A stretch of DNA of 64,000 bases from Chamaecyparis obtusa (taxonomy: Eukaryota > Streptophyta > Pinopsida > Cupressales > Cupressaceae), in contig BSBK01009267.1 in assembly GCA_027943335.1 (NCBI GenBank), positions 400,001 to 464,000 on the forward strand, written 5' to 3'. The translations under genes and the position numbers were made by a program. This document shows, piece after piece, positions 1 to 13,106 of this stretch. The first letter of the stretch is position 1, and each line of letters begins with the position of its first letter. The notes beneath the pieces are model-generated. The model made no database searches. It had not been told where the DNA came from and saw nothing but the letters and a program-made list of their open reading frames with translations.

Positions 1-107
1 TCAGAACGATCATATCTGCTTTGTTTTTGAGGCGTTGTATTTTGTTAGAGGATGCTAATTATCAATTAATCGATTAATCTGATGGGTTGAACGTCTCAAA
101 CCTGTAG

Positions 108-3100
108 AAGTTGCAGAAAACGCGTTTCAAATCGATCTTCTCCCAATTGCTGAAACTGAAAAGCTCGAGGTTGAGAAGAGGCCAAACCTTCAGGTGATTC
201 TAATTTTATATCCTATAAAATCTTAATAGGATTTAACCTTTGAATCAGATTTGACAATTGTTTATGTGTTTAATATGGACAGTTGGGTGAGGAGGCTATG
301 GAAATGGAAAGGTGTATAGAGACGATAAAGAGCATGTTTCAATCAATAGAAGATGGTGAAATTTCCGTTTCTCCTTATGACACTGCATGGGTGGGGCGGG
401 TTCCAGCTTTAGATGGCTCTGGAGGGCCCCAATTTCCTTCTTGTTTGCAGTGGATTATTGAAAATCAGCTCACAGACGGCTCATGGGGAGATTCTCAGCT
501 ATTTCATATCCGTGACAGAATTCTCAACACGCTCGGTTGCGTCATTGCTCTTAAAACATGGAATATGGCTTCTGACACGATCAACAAAGGTATATAGATT
601 AGTTTGGTTTTGAGCCGCGCTAGTTTTTTGTAACACTGTGTGCTTGAAGTTTGAAGCCAGAAAAACTTTTGGCAACTGACATTGATCCGCTTCCTGCCAT
701 TTCTAAGTTTGTTTTATTAGTGTTTGTTTTGTTAGATTTGTGTTTAGCATTTTACATTTACCTCTTCTGCTGCAATAACAAGTTTCCAACGAAGAAATGA
801 AAACCTCTTTGAATTTCCGTTTCTTTGTTTCTGTTGTACGTTGAGCATTGTTAAAATTAGCTCCTATGTTTTATGTAAAATTGCAGAATATTAAATGGTG
901 TATCTATTCTATTGTTTAAGACTATGCAGTGACTAAATAGCTGCTTTGTTTTTTAAGACCATACAGTGATTAAATTTCTCCTGTGTGAAGATCATTGGCT
1001 CTCCTTTAAGAGTTTGTTGTTTTCTTTTATTAATACATTTATGTTATCATTCTTTTGCTGGCTTCATGGTTTCTTTATTGCGTACAGGATTATGTTTTCT
1101 TCAGAGACATATTCAAAACATAAATGCGGGAAATGGCGTTCATAGTCTGATTGGCTTCGAGATCAGCTTTCCTGCTTTGATGGAAGATGCTAAAGCCATG
1201 AACTTAGACCTTCCTTACGATGATGATCTCCTACATCAAGTCTACGCCGAAAGGGTCTTGAAATTGAAAAGGTAATGACAAGTCTATCTAAGATTTAGTT
1301 ATGTTTTGATATGATTAAATGGCTCATAATCATATTTTATTGATAAAAGGAATATGATTTCAAATTTGTTGTATAAATCTAGATTGATCAATACGCGGAT
1401 GCCTTGACTAATGCAGAATACCACTGGACGTTCTTCACAAATCTCCATCGACATTGCTACATTCTCTAGAAGGGTTGCGTGATGTGGTGGATTGGGATAA
1501 GCTTTGGGAGTTGCAATCGAAGGACGGATCATTTCTATTCTCACCAGCTTCTACAGCATGCGCTCTTATACAAACTAGCGATGTTAATTGTGCTAGGTAC
1601 CTAGCTAAAACAGTAAAGATACACAATGGAGGAGGTAATTAATTTCATTTCTATTTCACGTGCATATGATCTTAAGGGGGAGATAGAACTGATAGAGGCG
1701 ATTGCGAATTGTAGAAAATGTGAGGCATATGAGCTCTGTTTTTTCTATAACATATTTTTTTTTACTTTTCCAAAATAATAGTTGCTGCAATACGCAATAT
1801 ATCAAATTATATACAAAATAAGTTATATTGGGAAGAATATTATCGAACCCTTTTTATCAAAACTTCATTTAAGAATGCTGATATTAATTTTATTGTTGAA
1901 GCAAATGAAAAAGTCTTAATATAATCATTTTAACTTGATGCAAATAGTCTGTCTGAGTGTAATGTAGGAGCTGAAGACTAGTTTGACACCTAGGACCACC
2001 TAAAAATAAGACAAGGAATCTTTCACAAGTTTGATATCAAGATCTATGAGATGTTTCATAAGTGTACAGGAGTCTTTTTTATATAATCAAGGTGAGTGAT
2101 AGGATTAAACAAGATGCTTACATGTGCCTTAATCTTATGTTTATGAGACAAAAAAATTAAATTACTATTAAAGAACCTAGGATGAAAGAAACAAATAAGA
2201 TACATGACCACATTTAAAGCTGAGTTTTATAAATAATATCTAAGACCTAAGAAACTTACAAATAAGTTTGCACTTAGAGTTATTTAAGACACAACCTTAT
2301 TCCTACTAACATGAAAGACCTTTGGAATTAATTTTAATTTGTTGTAAATAGTCAATTACTAAGAATTTTAACTTTGATTTTGCCAATTTATTCATTTGTG
2401 CTATAAGGTCTTTAACTCTAAGAACATATTTCTTCTTCTTAGAATGGGCATAAGATTTCAAGTCCCACTCTATTGAATTAGTTCAATCTCATCATTCAGA
2501 ATTTTTAATCAATTATTATTCTTATTTATATCTATATAGAAAATAGGATCAACTTCTTCTTCTAATATTATTGAATAGAATATTATATTAAATTATTTAA
2601 CTAAATAAAGAAATAGTTACAATCATTAAATTAGATAATATTGTACTTAATTAGTCAACAATAATAGTATCAAATACTCAAAATCAATAAAAAATTTTTG
2701 CAAACTAGGTAGAGATATTTATCTTGCTAGAGTATGTGAAAGTGAACTTATGCTTCTAATGCCAACTCTCAAGTTTATGACTAAGTAGTCCAACATTCAC
2801 TCTTAGCTTACTCAAAATATTGTTGAATAACACGATAAGGAAACCATATTCAAAAGGTTTTTTTGATGTATGAAACTTAAACTTAATAGCATAATCATTG
2901 ACCAAGTCTCTTCTGAAAGTGATATCCCATGTATTAAGGTGTTTCTCCTTTTATGAAACAAATATCTTTTTAGCAAAGTTATAATAGAATTGTTATCTAA
3001 AAAAAATATGTTTATTACTCATTATTTCTCTTTCTTTAAATATGTTTGTTACTCTTTCTTTAAGTAGAATTGTTATCTCAAAAAAATATGTGTGTTACAC

Positions 3101-6100
3101 ATTTTTACGTCTATTAAATAAAAATATAATAAATTTTTTTATGATGCTCATAGATTTTCCTAGAACCAGATTGAAAATCCTACTTAAAGATTTTTTTTTT
3201 CTAAAATAGATGCTTTATTCCTATGACTATCAATATAATATATTAAACCAATTTTAATAGATGCAATCTATAAACTATTATAAATTTTTTGTCACTAATA
3301 TCTCTCAGAAATATCTTTCTAACTTGCAAGTGAGTTTCTTTTGAGAGTCTCTATGAACATTAAAATTAAACTTACTATATACATGATTTCAATCTTTAAG
3401 TGATCATCAAATACACTAAATTGCAAACTAATATCTAATATAGTGTTAAGCTCACATTACTATTATTGTTAGTATTGATGTAGTTTTAGAGTTTAATAAG
3501 ATATCATTTAGATAGTTGGTTTGAAATATAAAAAATTCATTATGTATTTGATTCATTTTAATGACGAGAAATTATTTGATCAAATTCAAATTTTTTTTTA
3601 TCTCATGCTCTTTCTTCATTGCTAACTTAATCATGATAAATTTGTAACAAAAAGAAACTCATAAAAATATATAGATAAAATATCATAATCTTTTCAATTA
3701 AACATTTAAATATAATGTAAAGAGATTCTCACGATGACTATAGTCGATTGACTCATTGATATAGAAAATATATTATAATACTACATATAAAAAATGTTAG
3801 ATATATATGATTAGTTTTATATAAAATACAATTATATTTTAAATGAAAAATGGTGTTATAAAAAATATATCCACCCACAAATTCAACTATATTGATAAAA
3901 ATATATTATTGTATACAAAATTACGTTCTAATCTTTTCTTCTTATAACGGCTACTTTCGACTTAGTTTGTTCCATTTGTTTTCAATAACAAAATGTATAT
4001 AAACTGAAATTTAATTCAAACAATTGTTAGAATTAACTAAAACTCTAGCCGATTTGTTTGCTTCTTCTGAAGCAAAAGCAATTGAGATACTACTTAACTA
4101 TATCTATGGAATAGTTAGGATCAATAAATTTCTTCTATGAATTAGGTTGAGCTATCTATCGGCCAAAATTAGCTTATACTTCTAATCATGGGGTTGTGGC
4201 ATATGTTTATTACCAGCGCCCAACGCGTATCCTGTGGATTTATTTGAGCATTTATGGATGGTGGATCGCCTAGAACGCCTCGGCATTGCTCGATATTTTG
4301 GAAAAGAGACCAGAAACAATCTTGACTACGTGTATAGGTGATTAATGAAAAAAATTATTACCCTTAAAAATTCTCAAATTTGAAACATTGTGATCTATAC
4401 AATTCTGGAGCCATAATTTGTTTGTTCTTTATAGTCCAGATACTGGGCAAATGAAGGTATTGGGTGGGCAAGGGATTCTTCAGTTCAAGATATAGATGAC
4501 ACATCCATGGCTTTCAGACTCCTTCGATTACATGGATTTGATGTATCTACTGGTTAGCTTCCCATACTCTTTTAGAACAATAAACGTTGTTTCTTTATAG
4601 TGTTACTGTGATGAACAATTGACATAATCCTTCATATTTTGGTATTGCAGAAGTATTTTCTCATTTTAAACAAGGTGATCAGTTCATTTGTTTTAAAGGG
4701 CAAGCGAGCCAAGCTGTTACAGGAATATATAACTTATACAGGGCCTCCCAAATTCTGTTTCCTGGTGAATCTATACTACAAGAAGCCAAACAATTTAGTA
4801 AGGATTTTCTAGAGGATAAGAGAGCCAAAAACCAGATCAATGACAAATGGATTATCTCCAAGGGTTTAGTGGGCGAGGTAATGAGCAAAATTTGATGCTT
4901 TTAGTTTTCTGTTTTGTTTGTAATAATTCAAGTATTTCAACAAAATTTTATAAAAGATCAACGACTTCTATATAATAAGAAAATTATAATTCATTCATCA
5001 TCAGTTAATCTCATATTTGATTATTTCGTCAAAAAGCTTATTGTAATCTCTTGAATTGATAGAACAGTTTAGAAGTTACATTGTTTGTTTGTGTTAGGTT
5101 GAGTACGCTCTTGATTTCCCATGGTATGCCAGTCAACCCCGGATTGAGACGAGACTGTACATTGAACAGTACGGGACGGATGATATTTGGATTGGGAAGT
5201 CGCTTTACAGGTAAACAAATTACAAAACCTCGTATCATAACTCTGACAAGGCCTCCTTTATCAAGCCACGTGATTTGAATTTGTCCCTTGTTTATGATTT
5301 TACAGAATGCCGTTTGTGAACAACACCGCATACGTTGATCTAGCCAGGGCAGACTTCAATTTGTGCCAATCTATCCACAGGAAAGAACTACACGAAATTA
5401 TTAGGTACAATTTTCGATTTTACTCCTGTATTTTAGTCAGCAATCTTGTGAATTTGAGTACCACTAAAGTTATAGGTAGGTGTACACATGTGAAGAAAAA
5501 CAAAATTACTTATTGACAACTCTGTCCGCTTTGTATTTCATTATTGCAGATGGTCCCGTGAAAACAGATTTGACGAGCTGGGTGTAGTGCAGGATTCAAT
5601 TGTAAGATTATATTTCTTATCTGCAGTAGCTCTATTTGAACCAGAAATGGCTGCTTCTAGGCTTGCATGGGCACACTCTTCCATACTTATGGCTGCAGTG
5701 AGAAGCCTTTTCTCAAGGTGGCATTCATCCCCACGTAAGAAGCGCCACTTTGTGGACGCGTTTGGGAGGTAAACTTACAATTTTTTAACATAACGTGCTA
5801 GTAAGGGAGAAATTACATTTTTCAACAGAATGTTTGAAATGCAACCGCACTTTGAGCCTTAATCGCAATTTTCGAGCTGTGCAGGTGGGATGTTACAGCA
5901 GTGTACGAAGATATTCCGAAATCCGCAACACGTCTTTTGACGTGTATGTTTCGGATGATCAAAATGTTGTGCGTGGATGGCAGCATTGCGCAGGGTCGGG
6001 ACATCAGCGACGTACTAATAAACGCTGTAAATACATGCAAAACCGAGAATATTGTCCTTTACATGCAAAACAGAGTATTTTCCAGTTACAGTCGTATTAT

Positions 6101-6692
6101 TATTAACTTATAACTAATCAAATCACATTGCACTGCAGTGGCAGACTTGGTTGGCAAAAGAGGCGGACACAGGAGAAGAAGGTGCCGAGGTTAACGTCGT
6201 TCCAGAAGCCGAGGTCATTGTAATGTCAGCATCATTCTTGGACACAGAAGTGATCTCCCGGGATTCGATCTGCCGACCCGAATTCTCTCAAACGATAAAG
6301 CTCACAAACACGGTTTGCTCCCTCCTGCGGGTAGCCACTCACTCGAAGGTACGTACTTCCATCTCATAAAATCCTGGCAAGAGTGCAATTGTATACCGAG
6401 TATTCGTCGTTTTTAAAAGGACGTTTCTTTTCAGGAGAAGCGGGGATGTGAACGTAATGTGTCGGTTCCTGTGGAAGAAGAAAATTTCACAGACCTAAAG
6501 CAGAGGGCTGATGAAGCGATGAGGGAACTGGTTCGGGCGGTACACGAGGGTCACAGAGGAGTTCCAAGTATGGTTAAACGTGTGTGTATGAGTGTGAGCA
6601 AGAGCTTCTATTACACTACACATTGCAGCAATAAGGAGATGGATGATCACGTCGACATGGTTCTCTTCCAGCCTGTGGTCTACACCAAGTAG
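108..6692 (+). CDS. CPS: Copalyl diphosphate synthase-like class II diterpene cyclase, copy A (5' end missing)
   Basis: The product would cyclise geranylgeranyl diphosphate to a copalyl diphosphate in plastids; an ent-CPS of gibberellin biosynthesis is the likeliest role. Exons with GT/AG borders: ~108-193, 283-589, 1088-1271, 1417-1634, 4217-4337, 4440-4552, 4651-4877, 5098-5210, 5306-5404, 5550-5768, 5885-6026, 6139-6348 and 6435-6692 (TAG). All phases agree and no stop interrupts about 765 codons, close to a full CPS (about 800) without its transit peptide. Visible motifs: [31 protein letters not shown], the DXDD acid motif DIDD (4489-4500), GQASQAVTG and a C-terminal VLFQP. No DDXXD class I motif is present, so it is monofunctional. 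The first exon and plastid signal lie outside the window. Stereochemistry of the product cannot be read from sequence. Confidence 0.9.
590..1087 (+). other. Intron of CPS copy A
   Basis: This 498-base intron begins with GTATAT and ends in a T-rich tract and TACAG, joining a phase-1 codon. It is T-rich and I see no gene or element in it. The matching intron in copy B (42599-42990) has several short deletions relative to it. Confidence 0.8.
1635..4216 (+). other. Large AT-rich intron of CPS copy A
   Basis: This 2.58 kb intron separates the exon ending NGGG from the exon starting APNAYP. It is strongly AT-rich, has stops in all frames, and holds no recognisable element. It is the counterpart of the 11.4 kb intron of copy B (43525-54974), and stretches of it align there by eye. 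It therefore shows the state before copy B's insertions. Confidence 0.8.
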
Positions 6693-7100
6693 GTCGACCC
6701 TGTTTGGACCGGGGCAGGTAAACATGGCGGGCGCTTGTCCATCTCTTCGCCGTTTCCATCGACTACATGAAGAGTTTTGTTTATTTTGTGGAATACTTTT
6801 AATCCAACGTCTCTGTCCTCGTTGCTTTTTATCCGAATGCTTTGAATATGGATTAGAATGTGTGGTCTATACTTGTACTTGTTGCTGGACATGGTTCTCT
6901 TCCAGCCTGTTGTCTAACGCATATAAACATGGGGGCCGCTTGTCCATCTCCTCGTCATTTCCATCAACTAAATGAAGAGTTTTTTTGTATATTTTGTGGA
7001 ATACTTTTAACCCAACGTCGCTGTCCTCTTTCTTTTATCCGAATGCTTAGAATAGGGATCAGCATGTGTGGTCTGTACTTGTCCCAATTGTTACTCGACA
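6654..7100 (+). repeat. Tandem duplication of the 3' end of CPS copy A (unit 234 bases)
   Basis: The segment from GACATGGTTCTCTTCCAGCC at 6654 recurs at 6888, 234 bases later, and similarity continues through the following 3' flank to about 7100. The first unit holds the real last codons and ends PVVYTK-stop. The second repeats VLFQPVV and then reads TAA at once. The units differ by scattered substitutions, so the duplication is not recent. Copy B has only one unit. Confidence 0.85.
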
Positions 7101-9850
7101 TGCAAACCAGCAAAGATGCTCCTGGCAACATGTTTTTGTCTTTATTAAGTCTGTGAGACATTCCATCCAGAAAATGACAAAGGAAAATTATTATCTACTA
7201 TTATGTTTGAATTAGTCTAATATTTTTGAAAGAGAGGTCATAAGTTTAGTTCAAATCATGTAAGAGTATACATTTTGTTTGCAGTAGGATAGGTATTTCT
7301 AATATGAAGACAACTAAATTAGCTTGCACTTCTACTATAGTATCAGCTTTAAAAAATAATATGAAATGATTGGTAATTAAATTTATTTGAGGATGATTAT
7401 AAATTCGTCATTCACATTTCAAAAATTAAAGATTCAATTGTAAAACAATTATATAATTTCATGTACTATAAATAATAAGTAGCATATTATTTATTTAGAT
7501 GTGAAAAAATTAAAAATAATATCAAACTCATTGATATTATATTTGTTTTTTTAAGTTTGATAAATAAATAAGTAAATATTAAAATGATTGATTAATTTAA
7601 CATAGACAATTAGCTATGTTTAAAGAATTTTAAAATATAATTTCATTATAATGATGGATATTATATATCTAGGTCCTTTTCTCTTATATAATAGTCGTGG
7701 TTATATTAAATTATAATAAATGTAATAATTATTTTACGAGATAAATTCTTGTGTAAAATAAACACACAAGTTCACATCTTGAACCTTTTGTATCACATAA
7801 TCATAAATTTGTATTGCTAGTTCTAAGACTTTTTTCATCACCTATATCTAAACCTCATTTATTTAAAATTTAAATATTAAAAAACAAATTTAAGATTCTT
7901 GTATTGTCAATCACTCCAATAGTAAATGTGAGCTAATTCAAAGCACATTAAATCACTTTGTGTGTGCTTGGTTGTTGTATTTAAGAACAAATAATCATTT
8001 ATTTAAAAAAATCTTTGATATCTGTATTTATTCTTCTCAAATAATTTAGAGTCTCGTATTTTTTTTTAATAAAAAAAATCTAATCATATTTACATAAGAG
8101 CACATCATTGTAGGAGTATTCTATATTTGTTGGATTTCCTCAATCATTGCACTAAAAGTTGTAACATTGATACACTATGGGTTTAATCATTGATAACTTG
8201 AGCCTTATAATCCAATAGATTCCTTAAGGGTGTCTGTAAATAACACATATTAATAAAAAAATAGAATATAATAAATGAAGGAAAATGAACTACATTTAAC
8301 CACCTCATACTAATTTAGAAATGTCACATGAATTCAAATCCTTACCAAATATTAAGTCCACATGTTTAGAGGTTAGAATTTATGTTAAATTTTATTTACC
8401 AAGACATAACGTAGATTATTTACAAAATCACATATAATTTATGTCAATTGTAACAATTTAAGTATTGAGTGAATTGGATCTTGACATTTGGCACCTCATT
8501 TTCCTATCATTGATTATTGAGTTAAGCATCCTTGCATTTAAATTAATTTAGCATTTACTTAAATTCTTTGATGCTCATTCAAAATCATTTAATCTAGGCT
8601 AATTAATTGTGATTTGATTGTCATTATTTGATCATCGTATATTATTTTGTGTAGAATTTGACCTTCAAGAATTATTCCTTCTATATTAGGGTTCTACATC
8701 TAATTTTAAGTAGTATTTTGTCTTATTTTTAAAATTATTTTGCATTCCTATTTTTTCACCTTAGGGTATCATTATTAGAGCTAACTAATTATTTTTTTAA
8801 CAAAATCTAAGTTTATCTATATTGCTTATTCTCTCTATCTCTTAGCCATATCATTTCCTTGCCACATGTTTCTTGAGACTCTACTCATCCTATCTGAAGG
8901 GATAATTATGATCTAAATCCTAGCATGGCTACTTAATCCAATCATATTGATGTATTTTCTAATATGCTCATTTTGATAGGCATTTGAAAGATCATGAAGA
9001 ACAACATGAATATATTTATAATGCATCTATAGCCAATAAATTTCTCTCTTAAATTGAATAAATTCTTCTTTTTTTATTAGAGGAAAATTAGTTTTACATT
9101 GACTAGAAACCCAAAGTTTAACAGCAAAATTTATTGTTGATAAAAGATGTACAAAGTTATTCTTTATTAAATTTAGTATGAAATCTCTCAAATTCATTAC
9201 AAATTTGAACAAAACATCTAAACCCAAATTAGAATAGAGAGCATAGATGGATTAAAATGATACTACAAGCAATAAAGTTGAGGCCAAATTAAAATTAACC
9301 AAATGAAACAAAGATTATTTCAAAAATAGTTATACAATAAAATAATACAAATACCTAGTGAAGATTAGAGTTGGGGCCAAGAAGTGGGCCTAACTAAATA
9401 AACTCACTTTTTTTACAAAAGGGATTGATCTTTTCTTTTAGAGAATGATTGTCAAAGAAGAAGCATTCACCTCTTCAAGTGCAAGTGGTGCAATACTTCT
9501 AGAGCCATGAGAAGAGGTAGATAAGTCAGATATGCAAGATTTTGACCCTAAAAGTAGAAACCTGCACTCTAAGAGATGAAACCCTAAACTATAGACATGG
9601 TTATACCCTTACTTGAGATGACACCAAAAGGAACTAGAGGGTCACAATTGGCATTACTATTCATAAGGGAAACACCCAAAGAAGGGGCCTCTACAAGAAT
9701 AACATCCACCAAAGTAATAGGGATTTATAAAGAAGCAACTTGAACTAGACTATTACAAGCCACCAAAGAAAGAATAATATTCATCAAAGCAATAGGGGTC
9801 ACTAGAGAGGAAACTTGAGCTAAGCTAGAAAATGTCATCAAAGAATGATT
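7101..9850. other. AT-rich intergenic DNA
   Basis: I see no gene, terminal repeat or recognisable element here. It is AT-rich with short ORFs of no obvious family. The last few hundred bases may belong to the LINE remnant that follows. Confidence 0.6.
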
Positions 9851-9859
9851 ATAAATTGA

Positions 9860-10600
9860 GGAGGGGGGATGGAGTCTACCTTAGAATCAGGATTATAATC
9901 TAAGTTTATAGGGAAGATTGTTAGATGAAATTGATTAACATTTTTCCACAAGTATGAGAGAAGTGAGTTCTAGAACCATGAGGATGAGAGGAAGCCATGT
10001 GCCCAGTTACAAAGAAGAATCTACATATATAAATGAGACTATTCTGTGATCTCAGATCTCTCTAGTGCATATCACTTACCCAAAAAGAGATCTCAGTAGG
10101 AATAAGTTTAAAAATGTCTAAATAAACTAAAATCTTCAAAAAGGAGGTGTGGTAGAAGAGACTATTATTAGTTCCAACCATGATGGAGGGACCCAAAAAA
10201 AATTCAATAGATTCATATACACTATTATGCCATAATTGAAAAGGGAGTTAGACTCAAGTCTAGGCTAAGTAAGGGAAAACCTAACATGAACCACTTGGGG
10301 GTTAAAAGAGGTTGTCTAAGGATGAAGGGATGCGAAAAAAGAATCACATCTCCAAACACCCAAGGATGGGACATAATCTCTATCATATATAGAGTAAAAA
10401 AAAATAACAAAAAAAATCATAAGCACTAGGATAGGTTTCTATCATACCAGAAAAATGTAAGTTCTAGTGTTAAAATATCCAAGATTATGGTGCTATTAGA
10501 GAACACATGGGCAGTTACATCTACCAATAAGAGAAAACTTCTCAAAATAAGTGATATAGTCCAACACCACTATTTTAAATAGAAACATTTGAATAGAGGA
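9860..10600 (-). pseudogene. Remnant of a plant LINE ORF1 (DUF4283/zinc-knuckle type)
   Basis: Read on the minus strand with frame changes, the stretch gives DYITYFEKFSLIGR at its start, then FLKILVYLDIFKLIPTEISF, then CRFFFVTGHMASSHPH. The last looks like a decayed CCHC zinc knuckle. The order matches the RNA-binding ORF1 of plant L1-like LINEs. Several stops and frameshifts are present. No RT part lies next to it in the expected position, so it is an isolated old fragment. Family assignment is by motif reading only. Confidence 0.55.
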
Positions 10601-11640
10601 GGTGCAAGGGAGACATTTCATAGGCTTAATAAAATCATCTATAGTACATTCTAAAAAATATTTTTGTCTTAGGTATTGAAGTTCTCTTTCTATCAAAAAA
10701 ATTAAAAATTAAATTGGACAAATACACGACAAGTTATAAGCTATGTAGTCAAGTTATGTCAAAAATTACGGTTTAGTCAACTTCAAACATTGATAAAATA
10801 TGCAATAATCATGATAATGTCATCCAACCAATTGCATGTCCTCCATATGGATGTTACAAAACTAAATTCGAAACAAACTCATTGATATCTATTTTGGGAA
10901 AAAAGTTATGCTCTATGAAAATAATGTAACTCTTTGAAAATGACATTTTTAGCAACATACCAGTTTTCGTGGGAGAAAGAAAAAACCATTCAAATTGATT
11001 CAAAAATAAGAAGAAAAAATATATTTAGAATCTAGACAGAAAATTCTAAAAGACTCTAATTTACTTCATCTTTTGATTTCAAATGGTTAAACAACAATAT
11101 GCATTTGAATCTTAAAGTTTTTTTGAAAATGTAGAGTTCAGTGTCCATTTAGGGAAAAAAGTGTAACCCACTATTGTGGGTTCACCCTCCATTTTCAAGT
11201 TTGATTCTTAAAAAAGGGTTTGACCAAGGAAAACCCATTTCACCCAACATTTTCTCAATTTTTTTGTAGGAAAAGGTGACAAAGTTATCAGATCTTTTCT
11301 AGACAAATCAAGAACTATCAGAGAGACTCTACAAATTCCAACCAAAAGTACAAGGAATAGAATGTTTGAAATTTTTTGTTCCTAGGTATAAAATTTTTGA
11401 TACATTGTGTACCTTGCAACTTCATCCCAAATTGAAATCATAGGTTAGTATAGTAGTCTGGACCTCAATTCAGGTCATTTCTAATTTTGATAGTTAGTTG
11501 TCAATTTGTAATTTCTAGATCTATCTATATTTTCCTATTTAGCTTTCTACATTACAATACTATTTTCATTTCTCTCTTTCCATTTCATAATTTATAGATT
11601 TTGACAAAGGATTATTGTCTTGGTCAATGCTTAGTTCCTA
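10601..11640. other. Intergenic DNA without recognised features
   Basis: AT-rich sequence between two retroelement remnants. No open reading frame, terminal repeat or RNA gene was recognised. Confidence 0.5.
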
Positions 11641-12056
11641 CTTGAGCCTATTGGGACATCTTCCTTCTGAGTGTGCAAGTTTAAAAAGAAGGAGTAATCT
11701 ACCGCCTTGCATTACTTTCCTTTTCATCATGTAAACTAACCAATCATGGACATTTAAAACTCCTTTTGTATTTCCCAAACAAATATCTTACACACTTCAT
11801 TATCTCCTTTAATTATGATATCATCAACGCATACTACCAATATCAAAATTTTATCTTTGACCTTGAAATATAGATTTTTATCTCTAGTACCTTTCTTGAA
11901 ATTATGTTGTAGAAAATGTTTATCCAATCTAGCATGTTAATCTTTAAGAGCTTGTTTGAGTCCATAAAGTGCCCTTTTGAACCTACATACCATATCCAAA
12001 TCTTGAGATAATTGAAAGTCATCCAATTGCTCAATGTAAACATCCTTTTCTAGCTA
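11640..12056 (-). pseudogene. Copia reverse-transcriptase fragment
   Basis: On the minus strand this reads DVYIEQLDDF, then FKRALYGLKQALKD, HARLDKHFLQHNFKKGTRDK, LYFKVKDKILILVVCVDDII and IKG. This is the Copia RT core from the VYIEQP-like box through ALYGLKQAPRAWY to the YVDD box, here CVDD. The frame is interrupted by a stop after ALKD and others. No LTRs were found beside it, so it is an old truncated piece. It differs in sequence from the Copia element at 13107-42437. Confidence 0.8.
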
Positions 12057-12782
12057 TCCATGTCATCAAATTTTCATTTTAGGTTGCCAACCTTATCTTT
12101 TTGCACATGTTTGTCTCCACCATGCAACTTCAATTTATGTAACTTCTATTTATATAACTTCAATTTATGTAACCACTTGTTCCCAAATGCACTGCATCAT
12201 TTGCATTCACAAGAGGTAAGCATGATGTTCTACATTTTTACTTTAGCTTTAATGTCTAACATGTTTTATCTAAATGAATTAATTTAAGGAGTCTTGTTTG
12301 CGACTGACTTGTTGTCTGCCATTCTACAATCACCAATTTTGTTTCTCTTTCATGTTAAGAATTTTGCCAAATCTCTCTCCAGCATGCCATAGCAATACTC
12401 TATATTTTTAGTATTATTTTATGTTTCTTTTTTAGCATAGTTCTGAGGCAAAGTAGTCAAATTCATTGGATGTTCTCAGATATGCTATTCAAAGTAAACT
12501 ATCATTTAATTATTGGATTGAGCGCTGAAGCCGCTCTATTTTGCATGCGAGAAAATATGACTGACCTTTTACCATGTGAATATTTTGAATTCTTCATACA
12601 AGTCTGAAATTGGAAACACTCAGATTATTGCAAAAATGATGGTGGTTGCCTTACAATTGCAAAATCAGCAGCTCAAGGTAACTCTCTTCTTCGAATACGT
12701 CAGAATGATCATATCTGCTTTATTTTTTAGGCATTTTATTAGGTTAGAGGATGCTAATTATCAATTAATCGGTTAATCTGAA
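12057..12782 (+). other. 5' flank and possible first-exon region of CPS copy B
   Basis: From about 12697 the sequence aligns with the first bases of the window, the flank and intron just before copy A exon 1b. The duplicated block therefore starts at or before 12697. A stretch beginning ATGATG at 12636 and followed by CAAG/GTAACT at 12677 could be a first exon. Its reading phase does not join the next exon, which needs a one-base carry-over, so I do not call it. Confidence 0.45.
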
Positions 12783-13106
12783 GTTGAAGTTGTAGAAAAT
12801 ACGTTTCAAATCGATCTTCTCCCAATTGCTGAAAATGTCAAGGTTGAGGAGAGGCCAAACCTTCAAGTGATTCTTATTTTTTGCCTTGTAAAATCTTAAA
12901 AGGGTTAAAGCATTGAATCAGATTTGACAATTGTTTATGTGAATAATATGGATAGTTGGGTAAGGAGGCGATGGAAATGGAAAAGTGTATAGAGACAATA
13001 AAAAACATGTTTCAATCAATAGAAGATGGTGAAACTTCCATTTTTCCATATGACACTGCATGGGTAGGACGAGTTCCATCTTTAGATTGTTCTAGAGAGC
13101 CCCAAT

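Noticed and set aside
108..6692. Taxadiene-synthase-like or bifunctional (class I) diterpene synthase
   Set aside because: DIDD is present and no DDXXD motif is seen in the C-terminal part, so a monofunctional class II cyclase fits better.
6719..7161. Small ORFs downstream of CPS copy A
   Set aside because: They come from the tandemly duplicated 3' end and flank of the gene and have no independent support.
12576..12776. First exon of CPS copy B starting MNILNSS or MMVVALQ
   Set aside because: The donor looks good, but the phase does not join the next exon and no transit-peptide character is evident; left unassigned.
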